A DNA stretch of 64,000 bases from Odontocerum albicorne (Eukaryota; Arthropoda; Insecta; Trichoptera; Odontoceridae): positions 17,333,246 through 17,397,245 of the forward strand of contig OX463862.1 of NCBI GenBank assembly GCA_949825065.1, given 5' to 3'. Positions 1-11,156 of this stretch are shown here, piece by piece. A program made the translations under genes and the position numbers. Each line of letters starts with the position of its first letter. Position 1 is the first letter of the stretch. The notes beneath the pieces are model-generated. The model did no database searches and had not been told where the DNA came from. It saw only the letters and a list, made by a program, of their open reading frames with translations.

Positions 1-487
1 CTAGTAATGTTTATTTACGTAAGAGAGACTCATCGCAGGACTCGATCCGCGCGACAGGTCGTTAATGCTGGAAATATTGAGAAACCAAAAAAATTCGGCG
101 CTCTGTTTATTCAACAATATCTCATAAACTAATATATTATTTGACAAGGTTTTCAGAGATGTCGCTAGAATAAAGATAATTTTAAATTTTAGTTCAATTT
201 TTATTCCGGTTTTGTGTCATTTTTTGAAGTATTTGTGATATGAAACTTGGATTGTCGTCAGATCACAGGCGTTTGTGCTCCCCGCGGGGAAAGAGTTAAA
301 TTCGTTAGATTAAACAAAACAATTTCGTTATTCTACAAAAAAATCGTTACTTCGGTATTCGTTAAAATTACATTTCACCTTTATCTGATTCCGAACCCAC
401 GCGTTTAAACATAATTTGGGAAGACAAATCAAAATCAACCGATGGGATCTATTATTCCTCTCAAATCGTTCACACTAGCAACAACAA
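1..487. other. Unassigned AT-rich start of window
   Basis: No gene, tandem array or recognisable element is visible. The stretch is AT-rich apart from a short GC-rich patch around 284-290. Confidence 0.5.
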
Positions 488-574
488 GTGTTTGTTCAAG
501 AGACCCAAGTAATCTTAGTAAAAAACGTTCCTAGATTTCAACCTAAGGTCTGGAATTTGGTGAAATCCGAAGGT

Positions 575-679
575 GTTGCTCGTAAGTATGAAGCCCAAGA
601 ACTGATTAAAACTTTGAAAGTTCACAAGTCACAGTATCTCGGTCACTTAATGCAAGGCACAAGATACATTATTACATAA
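575..679 (+). pseudogene. C-terminal fragment of an RTE-type LINE polyprotein
   Basis: The frame reads ELIKTLKVHKSQYLGHLMQG, which matches the short block after the RT thumb of RTE-type non-LTR elements, where a KxxYLGHxxR-like motif precedes the basic GRP-rich tail. The open frame runs from 488 but only the part from about 575 is recognisable. The catalytic RT domain is absent, so this is a 5'-truncated relic with no expected function. No tail or target duplication was found. Confidence 0.55.
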
Positions 680-951
680 CTGTTCATCCAGGAAAAAAAT
701 TGCAACCAAAGTAAAGAATGACACCACAGCTCTTGACTTAGGAACTTGCGGGAGTGCTTTGAATGCAGTTGTACTGAGTTGTTTCAGGCTATAGTGAATA
801 AAATAAGAATTGCCATGATAGTGGTCAACGTCCGATAGGTACCTTGAGAAGAAGAAATCCATACATTGACCTCGATTACTAGTAAAAATAAATGAAAAAA
901 TTGCAAAGAAGTGATTTTTTTAATAAGAAACTTTATTCCAGTTATGAAATT

Positions 952-1620
952 ACTTACATAATAAATAAATAAATAAATATAGGTTTATTGATAGCAAAAT
1001 AGTATGTACGAGTACATAATATATTTAAATACACTTAAAAAAACACACATAAATGGCAGAAAATATATTTAAGAGAGAACCTATCAAAAGATCTGGGCTC
1101 ATCTAATAACATCCTCCGGCCAAGATACACCGCACCACAATATAGGGCGAGCCCAGCGACGGGGACACCAGATGTTTTTTAGCCCACTCCCTTGCACATG
1201 TAGAATAAGAAGAAAAAAAAACAGAAAATAAATAGATGGCAGAAAAAAAAGCAAATCCACAAATACCACTTCAGATTAATTTAAACAAATAAATAAAGGT
1301 TTCTTAACAGCAACACAATTTGTAAATATATATAATAAATTCATTCCAAGTATCGCACATACATATATCTCAAATTAAACTTAAGAGAAACTACATTTAA
1401 GAGAGAAGACATTAAAAAGGTCTCGGGCTCACCCCACAACATTCCCCGGCCGAGATACACCCCACTAATATAGGGCGAGCCCAACCGCAAGGACTACGGG
1501 GGGCTTTCAGCCCACAACCTTATACAGCTAGACTAAAAAAAAACAAAATATATGTCAGAAAACAAAATAAAAAGTAAACCCACATATAACAAGAACGAAA
1601 AAAAGAAAAGCCAAACGTAC
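952..1620 (-). mobile_element. Repeat-J, dimeric retroelement-like repeat
   Basis: Read on the minus strand, each half ends in AATAAACCTATATTTATTTA-like sequence, a poly-A signal followed by a tetranucleotide tail, so the 3' end is at about 952. Two related modules (about 952-1260 and 1290-1560) both carry the block around GGCCGAGATACACCCCAC and AATATAGGGCGAGCCC. Other copies lie at 10928-11156 and 48780-49320; the latter has the same two-module structure. No convincing protein is encoded. It could be the 3' UTR of a LINE or a dimeric SINE. Confidence 0.6.
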
Positions 1621-1684
1621 ATACCATAACGCTATTTCCTTGTCGGAGAAGACAGAAAACAGACCTCCAGACACATACTATATT

Positions 1685-2115
1685 GACACATATGCATTCT
1701 TCGCCTCTTCTTCATCCATATATATTATCTACAACTCTTACGATTTATCTGACTTTTGACGTTTCCTACCTTTCAAAATATAATTTACTTGATCCAACCA
1801 TACTATCCTAGGTATTCTCTATCATGCCTTCCACTCACATTTGCAATGAATATTTGTTTTGTAAGACTTTCTTCATGCATTCGTTCCACATCTCAGAGTG
1901 ACTTTTTTATCTCACTTAACACATCAGCATTAAGTTCATATTTATCCCTAATCACTTAATTCCGTATTCTGTCATACATTTTTACCCTATATAGTTTTCT
2001 CTTTGCATGCATTTCTACAGAATTTATTCGGCTCCTTTCAGTCTTTTTCCACGTTTACTTTTCCCTCCCATACATCAAAGTTGATACTAAAATACTTAGC
2101 AGTCTTCGCAGATTT
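1685..2115 (-). pseudogene. RTE-B LINE, C-terminal fragment
   Basis: On the minus strand this matches the other RTE-B pieces in the window, which encode the C-terminal tail of an RTE-type polyprotein (blocks like WLNQVNDILKERN and DVEEAK). Landmarks shared with copies near 15.0, 21.8, 37.2, 49.4 and 60.7 kb include TTCCACATCTCAGAGTG and CCGTATTCTGTCATACAT. Stops and frameshifts break it and no RT catalytic domain is present. Confidence 0.6.
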
Positions 2116-2119
2116 TGAT

Positions 2120-2900
2120 GTCATAATTACAAAATGTAATTAGACATGATGTGTTTTTCTATGAAGTATTAAAAATAAAACGATTACAAGTACTTAAGTA
2201 AGGCATAATGCTCTGGAAATGCGTACAAATAAAATAATATGCGGAATGTCCATGTATGATGCTTAATGAGGTGATTAAAAGAGGTTGCCTACCGGCATTG
2301 AATGTCTTAAGCCATAAAGAAACAAACAATAAAAAAAACTGTTTTCCTCACAGATTGTAATCCTAACAGTGCAAAAACTGTTGGTTTTGGATTCTTTTGA
2401 AAGTCAGGATTGTAAAGATCTTCGGTGCAGGGGAGTTCAATCGTTTATCGAGGATGGCACTTTTCAAAAATTGTATGTTTGTTTGTGAAAAATAAAGATG
2501 TATTAGATTGGTGCGCAATTAACGATCGTTTTACCAGTGCCCTTCGAATCTGTCAAATTTGTCATTTTGTTTTATTTTTTTTACTAATGCATTCCTTTCT
2601 ATTTCCAATAGATAGTAACAATGCGTGTCAATATAATCACTTTCATATTAGTCATGTCACGTTTTATCACATTAAATTGTTCGGCCAGCATCCTTTTTGT
2701 CAAACTTTAACTTAAGCAGAGATAACAGATATCCCAACGTTTCTATTCAAGCACACAACTTTTGTCTCGTCCACATTCATGCATGTCGTCATGCACAATC
2801 TTCTATTATTTATATTTGTTACTTTATTTTCTTTTAAAATCTGGTACAAATGTTTACCTAACACGGTACAGCGCACAACGCACTTCTGATTTAAATACTC
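2120..2900. other. Unassigned AT-rich DNA
   Basis: A 96-codon frame at 2425-2715 has no recognisable domain and an AT-driven hydrophobic composition, so it is not called. No repeat structure is seen. Confidence 0.45.
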
Positions 2901-2904
2901 GCTT

Positions 2905-3115
2905 AATCATTCATTCTTTTCACGTATCCAAACTATCATAAAGTTGTTTCTTCATCTTACTGAAAATATTAATTTTATCCCTGATGTATTCATTCCTCAT
3001 TCTTTCCTAAATTGACACTTCACACATGTTTCTAAGTGCATGCATCTTTGCAGCATTAATCTTAATTTGATCCTTTTTCTCCCAAGTTTAAGTTTCACTC
3101 TATTTATAATATTTA
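2905..3115 (-). pseudogene. RTE-B LINE, internal/C-terminal fragment
   Basis: The minus strand gives broken frames with EKKDQIKINAAKMHALRNMC followed by a block like ERMRNEYIRDKI. This corresponds to the RTE segment after the thumb where the consensus is a KKRIxxxExxxLRR-type motif. It overlaps a Repeat-K tail near 3110-3190. It is decayed and not functional. Confidence 0.5.
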
Positions 3116-3190
3116 TTTTACACATGACAAGAAATATACATCTTTTGTGAAAAAAACCACAGGTAATTAAATTTGGACACACAATTTGGA
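3110..3190 (-). repeat. Repeat-K fragment
   Basis: Shares ACACATGACAAGAAATATAC and a following GGTAATTAAATTTGGACACA block with copies at 53830-53990 (minus) and 35460-35590 (plus). In plus orientation the family ends in GTGTAAAATAAATAAATT, a retroelement-like 3' tail. Confidence 0.5.
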
Positions 3191-3579
3191 CATATACTAT
3201 AGCATGAATAAAATAAATCGATACTTCTTTCCGATTTTTGAATTTATAAAACCCCGTTGCACATTTTCATCAACCTGACAAACAGTGACACTCAATAACA
3301 CATGTATACATCACGAGAAATCAAACTCCTCACACTTCATCACTCCAGGCAGACCAAAAACATTCATCCCACAATGTACCGCATATAATCATAAAAATAA
3401 AAAAAAATATAAGTATAAAACAATAAAAAACACCACACTCAAGAGCTCACACGAACCTTTTCCACAAGTCATTCATCTTGCAAGCCCAAGTACTCAAACT
3501 CCTGTAGCAATAACAACCACGCTCCGATCGACTGCCTAAATTGTTTTTTTCCCCTTTGCCTTTATTGTCAACTTTAAAA

Positions 3580-4275
3580 CTTTAAGGTTGACACCAACAT
3601 ACTACTTTGCATTGCCATAGACGATTTAAATATAACTTTATCGTTTGCGACCAGGAGATACTGTCGTAGGAGGAAATATTGAGAAAAATATAATTGGGGG
3701 AAGCAGGAATACGTTACAGCACTGGAGGGAAATTAAATTATTTACGTCAAGGTGGGCGCCAACTCACTACTATTTATATTTCCTTGTTTTTATTTATATT
3801 TTAAATTGGTTTTCATTTAGGACCCATTTAAACATATTGACGATCGAAATATAACAATTTCATTTGCATCTTGAAAATAGGAGAGAATATTAGAAGAACG
3901 ATAATGGGGGAACCAGGAATACATTACAATATTGGAGGGGTATAAAATTATTAACGTCAAAGTGGGTGCGAATACACCACTATGTATTGTTATTGACGAT
4001 TGAAATATAACAATTTCATTTGCGTCTTGAAGATATGAGAGAATATTGGGAGAAAGATAATGGGGGAACCAGGAATACATTACAATACTGGAGGGAAATA
4101 AAATTCTTTACGCCAAGGTGGGCGCCAACACTCTACTTTGTATCGTCGTCGTCGATTTAAATATATCCATATAATTTGCGACTAGGAGATAGGAAGGAAT
4201 ATTAGAATGATAATGGGGAAACTAGGAACACGTAACATCACTAGAGAGAAATAAAATGCTTATGAAACACGCCAA
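3580..4275. repeat. Tandem array of about 160-bp units, four copies
   Basis: Four diverged units are visible, each with a CGATTTAAATATAAC-like start, a GGAGATA/GAGAGAATATT block, GATAATGGGGGAACCAGGAA and a GTCAAGGTGGGCGCCAA end. Anchors fall near 3617, 3840, 3985 and 4145. The first interval is lengthened by about 60 bases at 3775-3836, where a piece like the SINE-D body (GGTTTTCATTTAGGACCCAT) is present. Confidence 0.7.
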
Positions 4276-4812
4276 CGACAGACCTTCTATTATGTTAGTT
4301 GGCAGCTGGTCATTATGTTTCTGCTATTCCAAACTCCATTAAAAATTAAAATACATATTGATAGTAATTACACAGAAATTCGTGGAAACGATTCATATTG
4401 GACTGCTGGGCGTTCATGTAATGAGCAAACTATTTTAATCCACTGAAGTCCGCAAGGGATGCGCAAAAAGTTTTTACATCGTCCGTCCCTTTCTTTGTTA
4501 CGACGTATTCGTACGTGAGATTTCGCAAAAACTGAATACGTTTAACTAACAGAAAAATTTAATAATTTGTCATTAAGAAATTCGACCGACTGCACTATAT
4601 GTTAGACAGTCAGTCCTATACACTCTATACTGCATTATAGAGACACAGTAGGATGCATAAAGTACTACTTTTGTTAATGCGAAACGGAAATTTATATGTT
4701 TTTATTATAGTGCTTCAGAGATGTTTGCTCACAGTCGTTTGCAAGGTTTTGAGTGATTCAAGAGCGTAACACATAATGCGAACTGACAACTCATTAATTA
4801 GATATATTGCTT
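4276..4812. other. Unassigned AT-rich DNA
   Basis: No frame, array or transposon end recognised. Confidence 0.4.
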
Positions 4813-5195
4813 ATAGTTAAGGCATTAACGTTGTGGAGGTTGAAAGACATTGTAATTTGTTTTATCAAACACTGTTCATTCCACTTTTGTAAGTGTATAA
4901 CCCTATCGGTTTCAAATGTTTCGCCTCGTCATCAGGGGAGCACAAACAAGACTGACTTCTGTTCGAACTGGTACCGACATACACGCTTCTCCCACCCTCC
5001 ACCCACAGTCCTCAACCCGAATATTTACCGTTAGAAGCCTGTATATCGGTACCAGTTCGAACATAATTCAGTCTTGTTTGTGCTCCCCTGATGACGAGGT
5101 GAAAGCCTTGAAACCGGTAGGGTTATACCATTACAAAAAGTGAAATAAACATTGTTTGATAAAACAATTCACAATGACATTAATTAGAGTTATTA
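4813..5195. mobile_element. PLE-H foldback with hammerhead-like core (Penelope-like LTR candidate)
   Basis: Two inverted arms of about 150 bases surround a loop near 5000-5030. The outer arm contains AAAACAA, CCACTTTT, TAACCCTA and the block CTGATGA (5088-5094), then a hairpin, then GAAACCGGTA (5110-5119). The hairpin 5095-5110 can pair through C-G, G.U, A-U, G-C, G-C and U.G closing a GAAA tetraloop. This order (CUGANGA, stem, GAAA, tiny AC/GU stem, H) is the hammerhead ribozyme core known from LTRs of Penelope-like elements. Inverted LTR pairs are also known in that group. A second copy lies at 23725-23966 in the opposite outer orientation. No RT frame is attached, so the family assignment is inferred. 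Confidence 0.5.
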
Positions 5196-5460
5196 CAAGT
5201 CAACAATTTATATTGCACAAATAAATATTGATCATTTAGATTTGTTTTTATTTTTTATGTTAAGATATATTTTTTATTTTTTAAAATTATTATTTATTTG
5301 TTTCATTTATTTATTCAGTACTATGTACTGTATTTATAGACCATTAAAAATTACAATAGAAAATTCTAATTATAATTTTGAGTGTGCATGAATCCAAACA
5401 CAACGTGTCACAAAAGTATGAACATTAACTTGGTTCATAAACAAAAAAATATCTAAAATA

Positions 5461-5580
5461 AGTTTTTCCATGGCCGTATCTTATAAAATAACTTTGTCCA
5501 TGGTCGCAACTTATGAAACAAGTTTGTCCATGGCCGTAATTTATATAATACGTTTGTCCATGGCCGTAACTTACTAGTAT
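5461..5580. repeat. 30-bp tandem repeat, four units
   Basis: Units begin at 5461, 5491, 5521 and 5551 and share AGTTTGTCCATGGCCGTAAC. They are flanked by AT-rich DNA (5200-5460 and 5581-5925) in which nothing else is recognised. Confidence 0.85.
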
Positions 5581-5925
5581 AAAAAAATCTTTATGGAAAA
5601 AATAAAATCAAATTATATTCGTGTCATTAATCCCATCAATATACATAAAAAAATATTTCAACGTTTATGTAACTTTTTTGATATAAAATATTGAGAGAAA
5701 AAAATGACTGCAAATAAAATTTAACATGGACATGGGAGCGATGTTTAACAATAGAAAAAAAACTAGTAGAAAACGAACAACACAACAAAGCAAACCTATA
5801 CAATTCAATCAATTCATCCAGACAACAACTTCTTCATTTTTCTCCTGTAAGTAATCAAAGTCACATGAAATTCCACACAATGCCGATATCGATTGCCAAG
5901 TCTGTGCAGTATAGGTATGCTCCTC

Positions 5926-6050
5926 CCGGCTGGAACCCAGATTTAAAAAAAATGCAATTTCAGTCTGGTTTTCATTTAGGGTTCATTTAAACATATTTCT
6001 GGTTGGTTGGGAAATATTATCACATGGCAATAAACTCGCCAGGTAAAAAA
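5926..6050 (+). mobile_element. SINE-D, body and 3' tail
   Basis: Contains the SINE-D body (CTGGTTTTCATTTAGGGTTC) and the tail TTTCTGGTTGGTTGG, a hairpin region around CACATGGCAATAA and CTCGCCAGG. The tRNA-like head is damaged, although CGGCTGGAACCCAG survives. Confidence 0.65.
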
Positions 6051-6143
6051 AAAGCATTCCAAGACATTAAAATCGTCTCCAAATTTATATTTAAGTTTAT
6101 TAATTTTTATAATATACTTAATTTTTTTATTATTGGTTATGTA

Positions 6144-6698
6144 TTGGGTGTTAACATAAGTTGTGTCCGTTTTTTTTTTTCAAATAAAGAGAACAAGAGG
6201 ACACAACAACAAAAAATACAACAAATTAGTCCATAATGTATTCTCTTTTATTATTTACAACTTCTTGCTAACGTTCTACAAGTTTTTCAATGCCTGTGCG
6301 ATAAAAAACATCCGGTCTTTACTCGAGGAATTCGTCTAACCATGTCCGCAATTCGACGTCATTATTGAAAGAAAAACCATCGACGAGCCGTCCTTTCATT
6401 CATAGCATCTTCACCGTACACTTCGCAAACATCGCGAGCAGCTTTGACAGCTTTATTCCCTCGATTGAACGCGAACAGAAGGAGGTGTCGAAAATGCTCC
6501 CTTTCGTCTACTTGACATTCCATTTTGAAGGCTTGTAATCAAATAAAATAATATATATATAACGTAAAAGCAAATACAATATCTTGTAGAGTAGAAAACT
6601 TTCTTTCGAATTACGTATAACCTTTACCATTTTGTTTTACTTTTGTTGCTCATTTTTAAATTTGGAAAAAAACGGACATAACTCATGTTAACACCTAA
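6144..6698 (-). mobile_element. Internally deleted mariner, 555 bp
   Basis: Terminal inverted repeats are TTGGGTGTTAACATAAGTTG at the left and TTAGGTGTTAACATGAGTTA (reverse complement) at the right, with TA on both sides (6142-6143 and 6699-6700). The interior codes on the minus strand for the first and last parts of a mariner transposase only. A sister copy with the same ITRs lies at 63386-63778. Confidence 0.85.
6226..6523 (-). pseudogene. Mariner transposase remnant (N-terminal HTH joined to C-terminus)
   Basis: Starts at ATG 6523 with MECQVDE and continues through HLLLFAFNRGNK, a CEVYGEDA block and ERTARRWF, the paired helix-turn-helix region of mariner transposases. It then jumps to NDVELRTWLDEF, RPDVFYRTGIEKLVER and KREYIMD, the conserved C-terminus. 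The DDD catalytic core is missing. The join is out of frame, and stops occur in the C-terminal part (a Trp codon in the VERWQE block reads TAG). It cannot encode a transposase but keeps both ITRs, so it could have been mobilised in trans. Confidence 0.8.
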
Positions 6699-7232
6699 TA
6701 TTTTTTTTTATGTGACTTGTATTGCATCGCACATCGTTGCACCCGTGCTGAAATAAATAAAGATTATTATGTCATATTTACGAGATTTTTTTTTTAATTT
6801 ATGCACTTTTTTTCATTTGAAATCAACCGACTTAATTCCAATAAACTCCATATCGTCTATAATTATAATTGTAGTCGTTTGTTCTTATTTAATTGTTTTT
6901 ATTTTTTTATGTTCCTAGAAAATCGTATTTTTAATTTACATATAACAACACTTTCCAAATAAATTATAATGAGCATGACCTAAGTATGTTATAAATATTG
7001 TAAGAAATAATATAGTACAAGCGTACAATTAGACGCATATTTATAAATCTCACCTACAATGTAGTACTGTAACAAAGAAAAATAACTGTTAAGCGACATG
7101 AACAATTTTTTACTACATATTAATGTCTCTTTATTATTAAATTATCTCTTCTCAGATATTTTTTTAAGATCCTTGTGTCGAGTTTGTAAGATATGAAAGA
7201 GCAGAAATATCATCATCACGACTAAAATGCAC

Positions 7233-7453
7233 CTATAGTTCGGAAATTCTAGGATGAGTCCTATGACAGCTCACAAATTTGCCCCAATACAACCTTGTAA
7301 CGATGTTCAGTAATTTTAATTATTTTATCAACTTTAATATAAGCCTTAATTCTAATAAATATCAAGTTATTTAGGTAAATACATTAAATAAGTTTGTATT
7401 GGGGTAAATTTGTGAGCTGTCACAGGACTCATCCTAGAATTTCCCAACTATAG
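7233..7453. mobile_element. MITE-G, copy 1
   Basis: A 221-bp element with long terminal inverted repeats beginning CTATAGTTCGGAAATTCTAG and continuing through GAGTCCT, GACAGCTCACAAATTT and CCCCAATACAA on both arms. The interior matches 22590-22740 in reverse orientation. It abuts a LINE frame at 7454, consistent with insertion into that LINE. Confidence 0.75.
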
Positions 7454-8353
7454 TTAAGTCTTGCGTCTTTGCAATATTAATGTATGGCGCGGAGACTTGG
7501 ACTCTGAGAGCAAGCGAGAGACGTAGGATAGACGCATTTCAAATGTGGTGCTGGAGAAGGATGTTACAAATTTCATGGACAGTAAGGCGAACTAACGCCT
7601 TAATACTCAAATAACTGAGAATCACCAACAGATTGTCGATAATGTGTCTTCGGCAAGTCCTCCGATTCATTGGGAACATTGCTCGTAACCAAGAAGATAG
7701 TTTGGAGGCGTGTGTAGGGAGTACCCACGTTCCTAAATATTGTCAACATGCAGGGTCAACGACCGATGAATCAACCTCTGGATATCTACAATTGTCACAT
7801 ACCAGAAACGTCAACACTGTTTACACGCAAATAATATTTACATCGCATTCCAAGGTAGAAAGAGAACATATCACGCCGTCTCGCCGTTTCGACAATAAAT
7901 ATCCTACCCACTGTAGTATCCGCAGCGCTTGCGACCACCTCAGCACGCACAGGAGTGAGATCGAGATATACCGCGGACGCAGTCACGCGTCCCGTTCTGA
8001 AATTCTATATATACCTACTTATCGATGAATAAAGGCACTTGTTATTAATCACTTGACCATTCATCGCAGTTTACTATTTACCGATTATTCACTCTCAGTT
8101 TTATCGCATTCCTGAATCGACGTATTTTATTTTAAATACAAACAAATCAAAATCATCACGACGTATCAAATTAAGCATCCCGCTTAACGTGGAAGAACGA
8201 CGCACAAAAGGAAGAATACCAATTCGTTGGACTAACCAAGCGAGAGATGCTACTGGATTACCCTTAACAACTGCCTTTCGAACCACGGAGTTCAGGAGTG
8301 GATGGAGAGGAGTCGTCAGAGACTATCGTGGTAGTCACGATGCTCAGTTATAA
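7454..8353 (+). pseudogene. RTE-type LINE C-terminus, interrupted by a 456-bp insert
   Basis: The first part reads LMYGAETWTLRASERRRIDA, FQMWCWRRMLQISW and then FIGNIARNQEDSLEACV, the post-thumb block of RTE-type polyproteins. Coding resumes at about 8187 with VEERRTKGR, IPIRWTNQARDATG and EFRSGWRGVVRDYRGSHDAQ and a stop at 8351-8353. The two parts join cleanly if 7731-8186 is removed. The RT catalytic palm is absent. A frame break lies near 7600. The broken frame 7633-8028 is a chimera of LINE and insert. Confidence 0.75.
7731..8186. mobile_element. 456-bp insert in LINE, solo-LTR candidate
   Basis: It lies between two ACGT tetranucleotides (7727-7730 and 8187-8190) inside a LINE frame. It contains TCTATATATACC at 8003-8014 and AATAAA at 8028-8033, an LTR-like promoter and poly-A pair. 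The ends do not show TG...CA, so the LTR identity is weak. It could be another element type. Confidence 0.4.
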
Positions 8354-8449
8354 GCCAAACGACAGGATGTATGGTGTCGACATGGTGCCTTGGTGACATG
8401 GTGCTTAAGGGTCTGCAATGAGAGCATCTTGACACATACCAATACAATA

Positions 8450-10920
8450 CGTTCTTTACATTTAGCATCTTAAATGAGAAGTCATTACGCTTACTGGAGC
8501 ACGTGATCTATACGCAGGTAGTTTTCTTATTTCTGAGTACATCATTTGTTATTTTATATTATCTGTTATATGTAAGATACATTTGTATGATTGATATATT
8601 TACGAAATGATTAGATATATTTCGTGGTCGAGTACGATTATTAGCCATCCTATGGATGGAAGATGCGTGTACGTGTATTGGTTTATAGTATGCAAGATGC
8701 TGCACTTCAGCAAGTACATAGGCTTGGCTAATCAAAACCTAAAGTTTCGATGTCAAGGAGATAAAATTTCTATGACGATCAGCAGATTTAATCTTCTGCA
8801 AGCTTTCATTAGGCAGAGTTTTTTTTACGCTATAAGAATTTATGATACGCAGCATATAACATAAGTTATAGAAAAACATAAAATTCAGTTGTAAATGGTC
8901 TAAGAGAAAAACTAGTCTAGAATTTAATCCGTTAGGAATCGAACTTGCGCCCGTTTGTTACCGTGAATATTAACTTTATAGTATTCAAAAATACCTTAAA
9001 CTATTTAAACACAAAGTAGAATTTATAGTATTTAAAAACACCTTAAACTATTTAACTCAAATACTCCAATCCACAGTATTTCGAGTGTGTCAGTCTTACA
9101 TTGAAGGTGCGAAATAATACTCGTAGACTGAATATCTCGCTAGGTGTACGAAGAAATTTCCTGTCCATAATGTCAATATTTCCTTTGGAATCATACATTT
9201 TGCCATGCATTATCTCTTATATTACGCATGCTTTACTATCATTTAACCAAACATAAATACTTGAGAAATACAAAGAACAAGGTAAAAAGAAAGAATTTCG
9301 GATGTCATATCTCGTGGATTTGTAATTAGAAATTTCAACATTACCTATTTTGTGTAGTGTGCTACAACTGGGGTTTTAACAGGATGTAACATCCTTATTA
9401 TATCGGACGTATACGTCACACAGATTAGTAATTTTTATTTTGTATTACCTGTAAACATTGTTAAATTATAGCTTATATAATTGTTTAAAAATTATTATAA
9501 TATAATTAAACGTCCCTTTGTGAGGTTTTTGCATTATCACTACCTATATACCATATGTGATCGGACGGCCCCAACGCATGATAAACGTGTGACAAGCGCT
9601 GAACTAGCGCAGAATGACTGCATAAGCGGTTTGATCGAGGTACTTGAAATGTGCGAAGGGCTAAATATAAGGGACGCAAAATGAACAAAATTATTCTCGT
9701 CTTCTGAAACGTCGTACTGTGTTTTTATTTCTACAAAGTTCTGCCGGCTAACGAAGAATATTTTCACTTCACCCAACTCTTCACCGAGTTACGTAAGAAT
9801 CTCCAAAGATTGAGTGGTAACCATCTACCTATTCTACTGTCTTTGTACGGGTGCTGTACACTTATAAAAATTAAGTTTTTAATATAAGCAATTCGACTTG
9901 GTTAGACTTTTATTAGTTAAAAAAAGACTTAATACCGCAGTATTTAGAACATGGATTTTATGTATGTGATTCCTTACGATTAAAGCATGTGTAAGGATGT
10001 GAAAGCAGAATGTGAAATTTTCTGTCGAGTGTTTTAGAATTTCTGAAAAATATATGACATTTGGGATTAAAGAATGATATCACTTTGTATCAGGCCTTGT
10101 CTAGTGATCTGATTCTCTATATCCACAAAATGGTTGGTTGTTACTTTTACTCTATGATACAGTTCACCTTTGTAATGTAAAGTGTAAATGTTGTTTTTGT
10201 GGATAACAAATAAAAAAAGGTCTACAAACTTTTTCTCATAATTGCGTTTTACACTTCTATTGGTCACGATACAGCCTGGCTCACTTATTGTTATATGACA
10301 GCCTTATGCAACCCACCAGCAACATCATCATCAGTAATATTATTGTCTTCCCCTTTATCTTTCGGATCTCCACTTAACGATCACTGTCCAATTCTTCCAC
10401 GTCTATTTATTCCAATCACAGCCTTTCCTCATACTAAATCTCCACCAGCGTCCTCCAATTAATTCTGAGGTAGTCTTTTTTTCTGTCTGCGCCCTGTTTC
10501 GAAATTCTATTAAAAAATATTTTTCTGACATACGTATATGTTCCACCTGGTGGCAGTTAAGACTGTATATTTATAAAAAGAAAAGAAAAAAAAACTTCCA
10601 TGACATTATTTTCAGAAAATGGATGGTTGTTTCGACTTGCTAGGCCATTATCAACAATTAAAATAAAAAATAAAAAATTCACTATTTATATGTTTAGGCT
10701 CACTTGTCCCACTAATTACGATATATTGAATAAATAAATCGAAATAAGTGGGATAAGCGAATCTATTGTTCGCCGCACATTTTCTTTAATATTGTAGTCA
10801 AACTGGAAACAGCGTATGTCATGTTCCACGTTGATTTTCGCACATAACTTGCATTTTATCACAGCATCACATCAATTGTCCAATTAAATAACCACTTAAG
10901 TTATATTTCAGTGAAAATAT
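8450..10920. other. Long unassigned AT-rich interval
   Basis: Short frames (8607-8864, 9481-9776) have no domains and overlap each other in different frames. A short element-like line TAACAGGATGTAACATCCTTATTA is locally palindromic near 9378. No complete gene or repeat is supported. Confidence 0.4.
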
Positions 10921-10927
10921 TGCAATA

Positions 10928-11156
10928 TAATAAATAAATAAATATGAGTTTATTGATAGTAACATTATAACCTATGTACTTATTTAAATACATTCCAAAA
11001 ACACATATACTCGTATATCTCAAGATAAATAGCAGAAAATAAATTTAAGTGAGGAGCTATCAAAAGGTCTGGGCCTATCTCATAACATCCCCATGTTGAG
11101 ATACACCCCACCAATATAGGGCGAAGACACCAGATGTTTTTTAGCCCACACCCTAA
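10928..11156 (-). mobile_element. Repeat-J, single module
   Basis: Starts with AATAAATAAATATGAGTTTA and carries the GAGATACACCCCACCAATAT and CACCAGATGTTTTTTAGCCC landmarks of the copies at 952 and 48780. Only the module nearest the 3' end is present. Confidence 0.7.

Noticed and set aside
7633..8028. 131-codon frame
   Set aside because: It crosses the boundary between a LINE and an inserted element, so it is a chimera.
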